Positions 34,910 through 44,011 of a stretch of DNA of 64,000 bases are shown here, piece after piece. Numbering within the stretch: the stretch's first letter is position 1; each line of letters opens with the position of its first letter. A model generated the notes under the pieces. It saw nothing but the letters and a program-made list of their open reading frames with translations. It did no database searches and was not told the DNA's origin. Position numbers and translations under genes: made by a program. This stretch comes from Couchioplanes caeruleus (lineage in GTDB: Bacteria; Actinomycetota; Actinomycetes; Mycobacteriales; Micromonosporaceae), in assembly GCF_023499255.1 (NCBI RefSeq), contig NZ_CP092183.1, positions 7,870,501-7,934,500 on the forward strand, written 5' to 3'.

Positions 34910-34915
34910 TACGGT
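34910..34915 (+). promoter_or_regulatory. Leaderless -10 box of the erm leader
   Basis: TACGGT ends seven bases before the leader-peptide ATG at 34923; there is no ribosome site between them. Confidence 0.55.
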
Positions 34916-34922
34916 CGGCGCC

Positions 34923-35030
34923 ATGCCAACGCCGCACGCCCTTCTCGCGCAGGCCTCGACGCCTGTCGCGCGCGGGCCCCTGCACTCGTCCCGCCTGCGC
35001 AACCGGCGTCGCGCCCTGCGCCGCCGCTGA
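34923..35030 (+). CDS. Erm leader peptide, 35 aa
   Basis: A 35-codon reading frame starting MPTPHALLAQASTPVARG and ending in a very Arg-rich tail containing RLRNRRRALRRR. Position (117 bp before erm), size and likely leaderless start fit the leader peptides that control inducible erm genes. Arg-X-Arg triplets are the established arrest motif for macrolide- and ketolide-bound ribosomes (RLR in ErmDL); the tail offers RLR and RNR. Arrest there would refold the downstream RNA and open the erm start. It has no other likely function. Previously unknown as far as I can tell, but erm leaders are poorly annotated. Confidence 0.75.
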   Translation: MPTPHALLAQASTPVARGPLHSSRLRNRRRALRRR

Positions 35031-35144
35031 GCCTGCCCCTGAGCTGAGCGCCGCCAGGGCCCCTTCGTGTCCTCTTCCCACGGACGGGCCTCGCTGACGC
35101 CTGTCCGCGTTCGCCGCCGCACCCGGCGGCAGACAGGACCCTGG
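34952..35144 (+). promoter_or_regulatory. Erm attenuator region
   Basis: The leader gene and the spacer share a near-repeat: GGCCTCGACGCCTGTC (34952-34967) and GGCCTCGCTGACGCCTGTC (35087-35105). CCTGTC in either copy can pair with GACAGG (35132-35137), and CCAGGG (35054-35059) can pair with CCCTGG (35139-35144), two bases before the erm ATG. These competing helices would mask or free the erm start depending on whether a ribosome is stalled in the leader. Confidence 0.55.
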
Positions 35145-35146
35145 TC

Positions 35147-35914
35147 ATGGCGCCACACCGGCAGGAACACGCCCGCGCGCGGCGGGCGTACGGACAGAAC
35201 TTCCTCATCGATCCCGGCTCGCTGCGGCGGGTCGTCGCGGCCGCGGGCATCCGGCCCGGGGATCTCGTGTACGAGGTGGGCGCCGGTCGCGGCCACCTCA
35301 CCGCCGAACTGGCCCGGCGGACCCGGCGGCTGGTCGCGTACGAGGTGGACCCGGAGCTGGCCGCCGCGCTGCCCGACCGGCCGGGGGTGGCCGTACGGGC
35401 CGGGGACTTCCTGCGGGCCGCACCCCCGGCGGAGCCGTTCCGGGTGGTCGGCAACATCCCGTATGCGCTGACCTCGGCGGTCGTCGAGTGGTGCCTGGAC
35501 GCCCCGGCCCTGACCACCGCGACCCTCGTCACGCAGCTCGAGTACGCCCGCAAGCGGACCGGCGACTACGGACGCTGGAGCCGGCTGACGATCCGCACCT
35601 GGCCGCGGCACGCGTGGGAGCTGTCCGGGCGGCTGCCGCGTACGGCGTTCCGCCCGGTCCCCCGCGTCGACGGCGGCATCCTGCGGTTGCGCCGCCGCCC
35701 GGTGCCGCTGGTGCCGGACCTCGCGGACTGGCAGCGCTTCGTGGACCTCGGGTTCACCGGGCTGGGCGGCTCGTTGCAGGCCACTCTGACCGGCCGCTAC
35801 GGCGTACGGCGCACCGCTGCCGCGTTCCGCGCGGTCCGGCTCGCACCCGACGTGCCGGTCGGCCGGGTGTGGCCGGAGCAGTGGCTGACCCTGTACCGGC
35901 TGCTCAGCCGGTGA
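35147..35914 (+). CDS. erm: 23S rRNA A2058 N6-dimethyltransferase (Erm)
   Basis: A 255-aa Erm/KsgA-family methyltransferase. Motifs: YGQNFLID at 15-22, the SAM-binding YEVGAGRGHLT at 42-52, and the catalytic NIPY at 103-106. FRPVPRVDGGILRL and the C-terminal helical domain fit Erm rather than KsgA. Methylation of A2058 gives macrolide-lincosamide-streptogramin B resistance. The gene follows a leader peptide and competing RNA hairpins, implying antibiotic-inducible expression. Its TGA touches the convergent chemoreceptor's stop with no spacer. Composition matches neighbours, so it looks intrinsic rather than recently acquired. Confidence 0.92.
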   Translation: MAPHRQEHARARRAYGQNFLIDPGSLRRVVAAAGIRPGDLVYEVGAGRGHLTAELARRTRRLVAYEVDPELAAALPDRPGVAVRAGDFLRAAPPAEPFRVVGNIPYALTSAVVEWCLDAPALTTATLVTQLEYARKRTGDYGRWSRLTIRTWPRHAWELSGRLPRTAFRPVPRVDGGILRLRRRPVPLVPDLADWQRFVDLGFTGLGGSLQATLTGRYGVRRTAAAFRAVRLAPDVPVGRVWPEQWLTLYRLLSR

Positions 35915-37564
35915 TCAGACGCGGAACCGCTCGGCGACCGTACGCAGCTCGTCCGCCACCCGGTTGAGCTGCGCGACCGCCGCGTCGGCCTCGGCCAGCG
36001 TGCTGGTCGTCGCCTCGGCGGAGCGGGCGACGCCGTTGATGTTCGCCGCGATCGTCGAGCTGCCGCCCGCGGCCTCGGTGATGCTGCGGCTCATCTCGCC
36101 GGTCGTGGCGGTCTGCTCCTCGACCGCGGAGGCGATCGTGACCTGGTAGTCGTTGATCCGCTGGATGATCTGGGAGATCTCGCCGATCGCCGCGACCGCG
36201 CTCGACGTGTCGGCCTGGATGGTCTCCACCCGGCGGGAGATGTCCTCGGTGGCCTTCGCCGTCTCCTGCGCCAGGTCCTTGACCTCGGACGCGACGACGG
36301 CGAAGCCCTTGCCCGCCTCGCCGGCCCGGGCCGCCTCGATCGTGGCGTTGAGCGCGAGCAGATTCGTCTGCTCGGCGATCGCCGTGATCACCTTGACCAC
36401 GTCGCCGATCTCCGCCGAGGAGGCACCCAGCTTGGCGACCGTCTCGTTGGTGTTCTGCGCGACCCCCACCGCGCCGGCGGCGACCTGCGCGGCGTCGTTG
36501 GCGTTCTGGGCGATCTCGCGGATGGAGGCGCCCATCTCGTCGCTGCCGGCCGCCACCGTCTGCACCGAGGCGGAGACGTCGCCGGCGGCCCCGGCCACCA
36601 GCCCGGCCTGGGCGGCGGCCTCGCGGGCGCTCTCCCCGATCCGGCCGGTGACGCCGGTGAGCTGCTGGGCGCTCGCGCCGAGTTCCTGGGCGCCGCCGGT
36701 GAGCTGGGCGACCGTGCCGCGCAGGCCGTCGCGGGCCCGGTTCACGGCCGCCGCCATGAGCCCGAGTTCATCGCGCGAGCGCACCTCCGCGGGCACGGTG
36801 AGGTTGCCGTCGGCGACCGCGCCGAGCGCGTGGGCGACCGAGGCGAGCTGGCGGCGGACCAGCCGCGCCACGATCAGCGCGATCGCGGCGGCGAGGACGA
36901 TGCCCGCGATCAGCGCCACGATCACGTACCGCCGGGCGTTGCGGAAATCCGCGGCCGAATCCGCGGTGATGGCGTCCGCTTCGGAGTCCTCGGTCTTCTG
37001 CAGCGCGGCCACGGCGCCGTTCATCTCGCCCTCCACGGACTCGAAGGCGGCGCCGATCTGGGCGGCCGGTGGCAGCGTGAAGCCCGCCGGCGGGGACTCC
37101 TGGAAGAGCACCGTGTTGCGCAGCGTGCGGTAGCGGCCCATGGCGTCGGTGAAAGCCTCGAGGCTCTTGCGCCGGGTGGCCGAGTCCGCGGCGATCTTCC
37201 CGTACGCGGCCAGGGCGGCGTCGATCTTCGCGTCGGCGTCGCGGACGTCCTGCCGCCCCTGCTGCTTGTCCGGGCCGGGCGGGCTGATCTGGTAGACGAG
37301 CATGCCGCGGAACATGTCGGCGATGCCGCCGCGCAGCTCGGCGACCTGCTGGAGGCTGTCGACGTGCTTGTCCTTCAGCACGCCGATGTTCTCGTTGGTC
37401 TCGTTCATCCGGCTCAGCGCCAGCGTGCCGACCATGATCGCCACCAGCGCCATCGCGGCCGCCGGGAGCACGGTCTTGACCGTCATGCCGCGGTCCGCGA
37501 GCCACCCGGCAAGGGGGTTGCGCTGCACCGTCACCTCGACGGCGCCGTCGGTCCTGCCCGCCAT
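35915..37564 (-). CDS. Methyl-accepting chemotaxis protein
   Basis: A 549-aa transmembrane chemoreceptor. The first membrane helix is about residues 25-48, followed by an extracellular four-helix-bundle-type sensor (about 50-210) and a second helix (about 213-236). A HAMP domain then leads to a cytoplasmic coiled-coil whose tip [19 protein letters not shown] is the invariant CheA/CheW-binding hairpin. ATG at 37564 has a GAGAGGTGG site; upstream in-frame codons lack one. No che genes are nearby. Its presence suggests a motile stage, such as the flagellated spores of Actinoplanes (inference). Confidence 0.92.
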   Translation of the reverse strand: MAGRTDGAVEVTVQRNPLAGWLADRGMTVKTVLPAAAMALVAIMVGTLALSRMNETNENIGVLKDKHVDSLQQVAELRGGIADMFRGMLVYQISPPGPDKQQGRQDVRDADAKIDAALAAYGKIAADSATRRKSLEAFTDAMGRYRTLRNTVLFQESPPAGFTLPPAAQIGAAFESVEGEMNGAVAALQKTEDSEADAITADSAADFRNARRYVIVALIAGIVLAAAIALIVARLVRRQLASVAHALGAVADGNLTVPAEVRSRDELGLMAAAVNRARDGLRGTVAQLTGGAQELGASAQQLTGVTGRIGESAREAAAQAGLVAGAAGDVSASVQTVAAGSDEMGASIREIAQNANDAAQVAAGAVGVAQNTNETVAKLGASSAEIGDVVKVITAIAEQTNLLALNATIEAARAGEAGKGFAVVASEVKDLAQETAKATEDISRRVETIQADTSSAVAAIGEISQIIQRINDYQVTIASAVEEQTATTGEMSRSITEAAGGSSTIAANINGVARSAEATTSTLAEADAAVAQLNRVADELRTVAERFRV

Positions 37565-37640
37565 CCCGGCACCACCTCTCGTCCGGGACCGATCATCACT
37601 CCCGCACGGGGCGCCGGGGGGCGAAACCCCGAAAGCCGGG

Positions 37641-40607
37641 TCAGCGGACCGCGAACTCCACAAGGTCGGCGTCGCCCGGCCGCCACCCGTCCACGACGAC
37701 CGCCACGTAACGGGCCCGCGCGCCCAGGGCCGCGTACGTCAGCCCGTCCTGGGACGCCTCGATCCGGTGCGGACGGCGGTGGCCCGCACCCCACGTCAGG
37801 TCGACGTCCCGCACCCGGGTGACCGAGCCGAGATCGACGACCATGCGGCCGGCCGCCCCGGGCCGCCACGACGTGGCCGGATCGCCGTCGACCGCCCGGT
37901 CCGGCGAGGTCATGCCCTCGGGCAGCGGCGAGGTCGGGAACGTGGTCCGGCCACGGGCCAGGTCGGCGGTCGGCGTCACCGGCCCGCCCGGCACGGTGAG
38001 GCGGCGGGACCTGCCGGAGGCCAGGCGTACGGCCGCCGACCAGGAACCGCACCGCAGCGTGATCCGTACGCGGTTGTCCCGCGGGGCCGTCACCGTGACG
38101 TGGTGTGAGTCGTGCACCTCGAAGCGGGTGCCGGCCGGCGCCGCACCCTCGACGGTGAAGCGCGGCGGCTCCACGCGCGCTGTGCCGCCCTCGAGGCTGA
38201 CCTCCCACTCCGAACCCTTGCCGGTCACCACCTGCGTGCCCCGGTAGAGCCGGGACCCCGACGGGATGCGGACGGTCACGCCGCGCACCGGGTCGGGCGC
38301 GAGGTTGAAGAGGCTGAGGTAACCGTCGGCGTCGCTGACCGACAGACCCTCGGCGGCGGGCAGGGCGCGGGTCGCGGCCGCCGCCAGGTCACGGCGGCTG
38401 CCGGCGTACCCCTCGATCAAAGGTGCCGGCGCGCTGATGCCGGCCGCCGTCACGGTGATCTTCCCGTTGCCGCCGTGGGTGACGAGGCCGGCGCGCCCGT
38501 CGATGCCGACCCACCGCCGCGCGGCGCGGGTCTCCGGCACGGCCGCCGCATCCGTCCAGGTCAGACCGTCGATCGAGGTCTGGATCACGAACCTCTTGGC
38601 GTACGCGGCCTCCCAGTGGATGCGCACGCCGGCGACCCGCACGGCCAGGCCGAGGTCCACGGCGAGCCAGCTGTCCGCCCGGCCGCGTTCCTCCGCGGCC
38701 ACCGTCCAGCGGGTCAGCGGGTTGCCGTCGGTGGTGTTGCGGGCCGGGTACCAGACGTCCTCGGACGACGCGGTGGGCATCGCGCCCTGGGCCAGATCAG
38801 CACCGCGGACGTCGAGCACCTCGAACGTATAGATCGAGTAGCCGAACGTCGTGGCCGGCTCCCGGCCGAGCATCCGCACGTAGCGGGCGTCACGCGGGCT
38901 GAACGAGATGCTGCCGGTGAGTTGGTCGCCGAGCTCGGCGCGACCGCCGTCGAAGGTGAACGTCCGGCGGCCGGTGAGGCCCGGCACGCCCGGCATCGCC
39001 ATCGTGAACAGCGCGAGCGTGCCCTCCCCCGGCAGGCCCGTGCTGGCGTACACCACCGTGCCCGTGGGCAGCGTGGTGAAGCCGGCGTACCCGCCGCCGA
39101 CCGCGAGGACGGTCGCGGTCGCGTCGACCCCGTCACGGTTCTGGCGGTACGCCCTGGTCCAGCGCTCGGTGGGCTGCGCACCCGCCGGCAGGAACGCCGG
39201 CACCCGCGCGTCGACCAGCCAGTTGTCGTGGCCGGGCTGCCACAGGAAACGGGCGAACTCGGGCTTCGTGACCGCCGCCGCGAACGCCGCCGGCGACTGG
39301 TGGACCGTCAGGCCGACGTCCCGCCCGAAGTCCCGGGTGCCCGCGGCGGAACGGAAGAACTCCTGCTTCGACACCGGTGCCACGGGCGTCTTGCGGAGGC
39401 GGTGGAACAGGTACGCGACGGCGACCTCCGCGCGGGCCACCGGCTCCTCACTCTCCTCCGCACCGAACTTCACGAGCCGGAACTCGGGCTCGTGCCGCAC
39501 GTACGGCAGCAGCCGCTCGGCGAGGTCGGCCTCGGCGCGGGCCGCGTCCCGGTCCCCGGCCACCTGGGCCAGGAAGGCGAGCGCGAGCACGTCGCGCCCG
39601 TACAGGTGGTAGCGCTCGGTGGCCATCGGCATGACCGGCTCACCGGCGTCGCTCGCCAGCAGCCGCAGGGTCCGCCACAGCTGCTCGCCGCTGGGCTGGC
39701 GGGTCAGGATCTCCGGCACCGGCTGCCCGGCCACGAGGAAGTGGATCGCGGAGCGTCCCGCCGTACGCCACAGCTCCGCCTGGTGGTCCGGGCTCACCGA
39801 GCCGTCACTCTCCACGATGAACGAGTCGTGGATGTTGTGCGCGGTGGTCCGCTGGTCGATCCGGTCGCCGTCCACCACCGCGGGGTTCGCCCGGTCGGCG
39901 ACGGGCAGGGCGCTCGCGTTGCTCGCCCAGAAGAGGAACCGCTCCCGCCAGGACTCGGCCGACTCCGGGTCGGCGGTCCAGGCCGTCCCCGGCACGAGGG
40001 CCTGCGCGTACGCCCCCATCGCCGCGAGCCTGCTGTCACCCTTCCACCCGCCGGCGGTCCCGTTGGGCGTGAAGCCGGCACTCATCGGGTCGTCCTGGGT
40101 GTTCAGCTCGTATGCGTATGCGGCCTGCCCCTCGGCGATGCGCTGCACGTTCACCCGCGTCGCCGGGTCCAGGTCGGCCCACATCAGCCGGGCGGCGAGC
40201 ACGAAGTACAGCTCGAACGTGGAATCCCAGAACAGCAGCCGACCCCACTCGCTGCCCCCGGCAAGCCGGTTGCTCGCGGCGAACCGCTTGATCGTCGCCA
40301 CCGTCCGGGCCCGGAGCGTCGCCGCATCGACCCCCGCGAGCCCGGCGTCGAAGTCGTCCATGCCGAGCAGAACGGCGTTACCGAGCACGGAGATGAACCG
40401 GAACTCCCCGCCCCGGTACGCCCCGCTCGCGTCGTCCCACTGCTCCTCCACCCACCGCGTGTGCAGGTGCAGCGCCTCACGGTAGACAGCGGCCACCGGC
40501 CCCGCCGCCCGCACCGCGCCGACCGCGGCCGAGGAGCCGGCGAACGCGCTGCTCACGCCGCTGATACCGGCCAGCATGAGGAGCTGACGACGGGACAGTG
40601 CGACCAA
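37641..40607 (-). CDS. Large Tat-secreted discoidin-domain protein
   Basis: A 988-aa exported protein. I chose the TTG at 40607, since GGAGG lies five bases upstream and it makes a clean Tat signal ([23 protein letters not shown]). Residues about 30-400 are rich in helices and repeats of aromatic-Asp segments ([25 protein letters not shown]), suggesting an alpha/alpha-barrel catalytic region as in several polysaccharide lyases and glycosidases. Two F5/8 discoidin domains are clear: about 610-700 ([19 protein letters not shown]) and 905-988 ([19 protein letters not shown]). Catalytic family not recognised. Alone in its neighbourhood; likely acts on an external glycan. Confidence 0.7.
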   Translation of the reverse strand: MVALSRRQLLMLAGISGVSSAFAGSSAAVGAVRAAGPVAAVYREALHLHTRWVEEQWDDASGAYRGGEFRFISVLGNAVLLGMDDFDAGLAGVDAATLRARTVATIKRFAASNRLAGGSEWGRLLFWDSTFELYFVLAARLMWADLDPATRVNVQRIAEGQAAYAYELNTQDDPMSAGFTPNGTAGGWKGDSRLAAMGAYAQALVPGTAWTADPESAESWRERFLFWASNASALPVADRANPAVVDGDRIDQRTTAHNIHDSFIVESDGSVSPDHQAELWRTAGRSAIHFLVAGQPVPEILTRQPSGEQLWRTLRLLASDAGEPVMPMATERYHLYGRDVLALAFLAQVAGDRDAARAEADLAERLLPYVRHEPEFRLVKFGAEESEEPVARAEVAVAYLFHRLRKTPVAPVSKQEFFRSAAGTRDFGRDVGLTVHQSPAAFAAAVTKPEFARFLWQPGHDNWLVDARVPAFLPAGAQPTERWTRAYRQNRDGVDATATVLAVGGGYAGFTTLPTGTVVYASTGLPGEGTLALFTMAMPGVPGLTGRRTFTFDGGRAELGDQLTGSISFSPRDARYVRMLGREPATTFGYSIYTFEVLDVRGADLAQGAMPTASSEDVWYPARNTTDGNPLTRWTVAAEERGRADSWLAVDLGLAVRVAGVRIHWEAAYAKRFVIQTSIDGLTWTDAAAVPETRAARRWVGIDGRAGLVTHGGNGKITVTAAGISAPAPLIEGYAGSRRDLAAAATRALPAAEGLSVSDADGYLSLFNLAPDPVRGVTVRIPSGSRLYRGTQVVTGKGSEWEVSLEGGTARVEPPRFTVEGAAPAGTRFEVHDSHHVTVTAPRDNRVRITLRCGSWSAAVRLASGRSRRLTVPGGPVTPTADLARGRTTFPTSPLPEGMTSPDRAVDGDPATSWRPGAAGRMVVDLGSVTRVRDVDLTWGAGHRRPHRIEASQDGLTYAALGARARYVAVVVDGWRPGDADLVEFAVR

Positions 40608-40672
40608 GGGGACCTCCGGGCGGGACGCCGATGCCCTGCATACCCTTCGCTTCGGCCCCAAAGACTGTCAAA

Positions 40673-41555
40673 TCACACTTCAGCACCGGCCCCGCGGTAC
40701 GCGGCGAGCATCGCCCTGACATAGGCCGGCATCACAGCGCGAACCTCGTCCTCGGGTGCCGCGCTGGCAAGGTTGTCGACGGCCAGTTCGACACCGCGCG
40801 CACGAGGGGCCCCGAACAACTCGTCGAAGTACCTCATCGCGGCTTCAACGCCGGCGGAACAGATCGGCTGGCACTTCAGCTCGGCAAGCCGCATCCCGAC
40901 CATCTGCGGCGAGAGACGACCACGCATGAGCCGGAAGACGTCGCCTGCGTCCTTCGGCTTGATGCGGCTCCCCCTTCCTGCGGCGACGCGTTCTCCGATC
41001 TTGTGCGCCTTCGCGACCAGGAGAGCCGGCGCGCCCGCCACGCGGAGCGTCGCCGCGCGAGGGTCCTGCCAGGCTCCAAGCTGGTGATCGTCATCCTGTC
41101 GTTGTCCAGCAAACTGGCCTCGAGACCAGCCGCGATACGCGAGGCGTTCTTCCCGTGATCGGGCAGCTTGGCATCGCGCCCGGATCCGGGCGCGATGCTC
41201 TCCGCGACCATGAGGTCGACCTCGATGAGAGTCTGCGCGCCGCGCACCTCGGTACGCCGTAGCCAGGCCCCGGCTCGACCCCGTTGCCGCCGGCCTTGAC
41301 CTTCAGAGCGAATCCGGCGTCGGTCATCGCCCGCACGATGGCCGGGTCGGCGGCGAGGAGCATGGGATCGATACTGAGGTCCGCATCCGTCGTGAACGGG
41401 GCGACACCCTCGAGATCCGCATCGCCGGCGCGGAGATAGACGGCCTGCGCGCCCACCAGGACCAGCGCCTCGCGGTGGGCGTCCAGTGCATCGCAGGCGT
41501 CAAGCAGGACACGGCGGGCCGCAACGTACAACGGGTCGTACTGAGAGTCGAACAC
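40673..41555 (-). pseudogene. AbiEii-like nucleotidyltransferase toxin, two frameshifts
   Basis: A continuous protein of about 294 residues can be traced only by changing frame twice. The first part (41555 to about 41270) begins FDSQYDPLYVAARRVLLDA and holds the nucleotidyltransferase motif LVGAQAVYL...FTTDADLSID. The second (about 41270-41070) reads WLRRTEVRGAQTLIEVDLM and NDRMTITSLEP. The third (about 41070-40673) reads DPRAATLRVAGAPALLVAKA and ends YRGAGAEV. Breaks fall at GAGCCGGGGCC (about 41265-41275) and GAGCCTGGCAGG (about 41065-41075). Both shifts go the same way. The gene follows an AbiEi-like regulator by 10 bp, so it is the AbiEii toxin position. Either truly inactivated or two sequencing indels. 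Confidence 0.75.
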
Positions 41556-41565
41556 AAAGGACAGA

Positions 41566-42642
41566 CTAGTCGCCTGTCAGGTTGTCACTCCGCCACTGTC
41601 CAGTGTGTTCTTCCATCCATTCGATCAGCGCCTCCCCTTCCTCCGGGAGGCGCCCGTTTCCGCTGAGGCAATCCAGCGCCACCTGGGACAGGCCGGCGTG
41701 AAGAGCACCTCGGACGACGCGGGCACGCGTCAGCTGCGATGGGTGCGCCGCCCGCAGCAGCAGGACGTTCGCGCCCCGGTCGGCAGGGAGCAGTTGGTGC
41801 TCTTCGGCAAACGTCACCGGGTCAGGGACATAGAGGGCCAACTGGGCCGGTGCAGCCACCGTCACGATCTCGCGCACCGCGTACGAGCCGGTCACGAGCA
41901 TCTGACTGTCGGCGCGTACGGCTTCCGACCCGAGGTCGCGGACGACCCTGTCGAGGCCGGCCCGGGCCACGTAACCGCTACCCCGATTCGACTTGATCAG
42001 CGAGTAGTGCCGGGCCCGCTCCCGCAGCAGGCGCGACCAGTCGACTTCTTCGATCATGCGGTTGGCGCCGCGGCGCAGCAGGCGTTCGCTGCCCAGTGCC
42101 TCCACCGTCCGCGAGGCGTACGCCGGGCTCACCCCGGCGACGCGTGCAAGATCGGTGATCCGATACGGCGGGGCGTGGTCCACGAGGGCGCGCACCAAGC
42201 CGTTGACCGAACGCCCCTGCAGGCCGCGCCGGGGATTCTCGGACGGGAAGGGGTCACTGGTGGCGCCCTCGGTGTGGACGAGGATCGGAAGGCCCGGGAC
42301 TCGGATCTGCCCGTTGCCGGTCAGATCCAGGTGGTTGATCCTCTGTTCGGCGAGGAGCTGGCGCGAGCGAGGGCTGAGCCAGGGCGCCACCACCAGAATC
42401 GACTGACTGCGCAGCCGGGAGAGTTCACCGATGAGCTGATCGACGTGCCGGGGCGTGAAGCGCGAGAACCCCCGCACGGTGATCTCAACAGTGAGCCGGG
42501 CGGTCCGCACCTCCCAGACCGCATCGCGGTCGCCGTCGCCGTACCGCCCGTCCACCCTCACGTCGAGGCTGTCGTCCTCCAGGAGATCGCGGAAGCGGGC
42601 GAAGGCCGTGGGCAGCAATTCGCGCGTCAGCAGCTTCTCCAT
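41566..42642 (-). CDS. AbiEi-like antitoxin/regulator of a type IV TA pair
   Basis: A 358-aa protein. The N-terminal part (about 40-125) has a restriction-endonuclease-like pattern (WEVRTARLTVEITVRG, SILVVAPWLSPRSRQLLAE, NHLDLTGNG) as seen in AbiEi relatives. A winged-helix DNA-binding segment follows (about 150-195: RITDLARVAGVSPAYASRTV). In AbiE systems this protein neutralises AbiEii and represses its own operon by binding inverted repeats; TGGCAA/TTGCCA half-sites lie right upstream here. ATG at 42642 sits among these repeats. The downstream toxin is frameshifted, leaving this partner possibly orphaned. Confidence 0.75.
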   Translation of the reverse strand: MEKLLTRELLPTAFARFRDLLEDDSLDVRVDGRYGDGDRDAVWEVRTARLTVEITVRGFSRFTPRHVDQLIGELSRLRSQSILVVAPWLSPRSRQLLAEQRINHLDLTGNGQIRVPGLPILVHTEGATSDPFPSENPRRGLQGRSVNGLVRALVDHAPPYRITDLARVAGVSPAYASRTVEALGSERLLRRGANRMIEEVDWSRLLRERARHYSLIKSNRGSGYVARAGLDRVVRDLGSEAVRADSQMLVTGSYAVREIVTVAAPAQLALYVPDPVTFAEEHQLLPADRGANVLLLRAAHPSQLTRARVVRGALHAGLSQVALDCLSGNGRLPEEGEALIEWMEEHTGQWRSDNLTGD

Positions 42643-42643
42643 A

Positions 42644-42704
42644 TGGCAATGTTGCCACAGAACCCCGATTTGCCATCAAGTGTCAAGTCGCGGTCCTGTG
42701 GCAA
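42644..42704 (-). promoter_or_regulatory. Autoregulatory half-sites and promoter of the AbiE-like operon
   Basis: TGGCAA-TG-TTGCCA (42644-42657) is a perfect inverted repeat two bases upstream of the ATG. Further half-sites are TTGCCA at 42670-42675 and TGGCAA at 42699-42704. A minus-strand -35 TTGACA lies at 42681-42686 between them; the -10 would fall at about 42658-42664 (TTCTGT, weak). The arrangement fits negative autoregulation by the AbiEi-like protein. Confidence 0.65.
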
Positions 42705-42724
42705 GTGACCCGGATATCGTCTGC

Positions 42725-43789
42725 TCAGGCGGTACGCCGGCGGCGGGCGAAGGGGGCGGTCAACGCAGGCGGGACGTAGCCCGAGTCCGCGCGGCTGAAG
42801 GTCGTGCCCGGCGGCACGATGTCGTCGATGCGGTCGAGGATGTCCGTGGTCAGCGTCACGTCCAGCGCGCCGATCTGGGACTCGAGGTGCGCCATCGTGC
42901 GCGGCCCGATGATCGGCGCGGTCACGGCCGGGTGGTGCAGGACGAAGGCGATCGCCAGGTGCACCAGCGGGATACCTGCCTCGTCGGCCAACTGGCCGAA
43001 CTTGTCGGCCGCGTCCAGTTTGCGCTGGTTCTCCGGCAGGGAGAGGTCGTAGCGCTGCGGGAGGCGGTTGGCGCGCGTCGAGCCCGGGGTGTCCTGGCCC
43101 TTGCGGTACTTGCCGCTGAGCCAGCCGCCCGCGAGCGGGCTCCAGGGAATGACGCCCATGCCGTACTGCTGCGCGACCGGCAGGAGGTCGGCTTCGATGC
43201 CGCGGACCAGCATCGAGTACGGCGGCTGCTCGGTGACGAAGCGTCCGAGGCCGCGCCGTTGTGCCACCCACTGGGCCTCGACGATCTCGTGGGCCGGGAA
43301 CGTCGACGAGCCGAACGCCCGGATCTTGCCTTGGCGCTGCAGGTCGGTCAGGGCCGACAGGGTCTCCTCGACGTCCGTGTCGGGCGACGGGCGGTGCACC
43401 TGGTAGAGGTCGATCCAGTCGGTGCCGAGCCGGCGCAGGCTGTTCTCGACCTCGCGGATGATCCAGCGGCGGGAGTTGCCCTGACTGTTGGGGTCGCCCT
43501 TTGCTCCGGCCGGGGCGTCCGCCGGTACGCCCATCTGGCCGTGGAACTTGGTGGCGAGGATGACGTCGTCGCGGCGTCCGTCCGCCAGCGCCTTGCCGAC
43601 GATGATCTCGCTTTCGCCCTGCGAGTAGACGTCGGCGGTGTCGATGAAGTTGATGCCGGCGTCGAGGGCGCGGTGGATGATGCCGATCGACGTGTCGTGG
43701 TCCGGCTCGCCCCAGGCGCCGAACATCATGGCGCCGAGGCAGAGCGGGCTGACGTGCATTCCGGTACGTCCGAGGCTGCGGTACTCCAT
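42725..43789 (-). CDS. Aldo/keto reductase
   Basis: A 354-aa NADPH-dependent TIM-barrel oxidoreductase of the AKR superfamily, closest in type to the AKR13/YajO-like group. Signature residues: GINFIDTADVYSQGESE with the catalytic Asp and Tyr, VILATKFHG with the catalytic Lys, and LYQVHRPSPDTD with the catalytic His. Cofactor loop near APIIGPRTMAHLESQIG. Substrate unknown; carbonyl detoxification is common. ATG at 43789 opens MEYRSLGRTG. It diverges from an SDR gene across a 222-bp AT-richer promoter region. Confidence 0.88.
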   Translation of the reverse strand: MEYRSLGRTGMHVSPLCLGAMMFGAWGEPDHDTSIGIIHRALDAGINFIDTADVYSQGESEIIVGKALADGRRDDVILATKFHGQMGVPADAPAGAKGDPNSQGNSRRWIIREVENSLRRLGTDWIDLYQVHRPSPDTDVEETLSALTDLQRQGKIRAFGSSTFPAHEIVEAQWVAQRRGLGRFVTEQPPYSMLVRGIEADLLPVAQQYGMGVIPWSPLAGGWLSGKYRKGQDTPGSTRANRLPQRYDLSLPENQRKLDAADKFGQLADEAGIPLVHLAIAFVLHHPAVTAPIIGPRTMAHLESQIGALDVTLTTDILDRIDDIVPPGTTFSRADSGYVPPALTAPFARRRRTA

Positions 43790-43811
43790 GAGGGCTATGT
43801 GCCCCGCCCGC

Positions 43812-43823
43812 GGTTCCGGAACC
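43812..43823. repeat. GGTTCCGGAACC palindrome
   Basis: Perfect 12-bp palindrome 23 bp upstream of the aldo/keto reductase start; possible operator. Confidence 0.4.
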
Positions 43824-43827
43824 AGGA

Positions 43828-43846
43828 TTACTTGCTTGTTAACTAA
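43828..43846. promoter_or_regulatory. AT-rich dyad in the AKR/SDR promoter region
   Basis: TTACTTGCTTGTTAACTAA, an imperfect dyad (TTA-TT outer arms matched by AA-TAA) that stands out in the GC-rich background. It lies 39-57 bp upstream of the AKR gene. It probably marks the -35/-10 region and a regulator site. Confidence 0.45.
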
Positions 43847-44011
43847 TGCATCGATGAGACTGTCTCTACCGTCCCCAAGTACCGCACGTCCCCCGCTCCG
43901 AGGCGCCGGCCGCTCACTCTCGAGGCCGGCGCCCCGGCGTATCCGGGGACTGGTTGTCCGTGGATCGACGCGACATTCATCCCGGCGCCGCGGCGGGCCA
44001 GGCTTCAGGGC

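Noticed and set aside
35147-35914. KsgA (16S rRNA dimethyltransferase) as an alternative identity of the erm gene
   Set aside because: The Arg-rich N-terminus, QNFLIDP, the NIPY context, C-terminal sequence and upstream leader peptide fit Erm. KsgA is normally near ispE/rsmI-type genes, which are absent here.
40666-40671. TTGACA on the minus strand considered as promoter of the large Tat protein
   Set aside because: No -10 at normal spacing; the nearest TATGCA-like hexamer is about 23 bp away. Not listed as a promoter.
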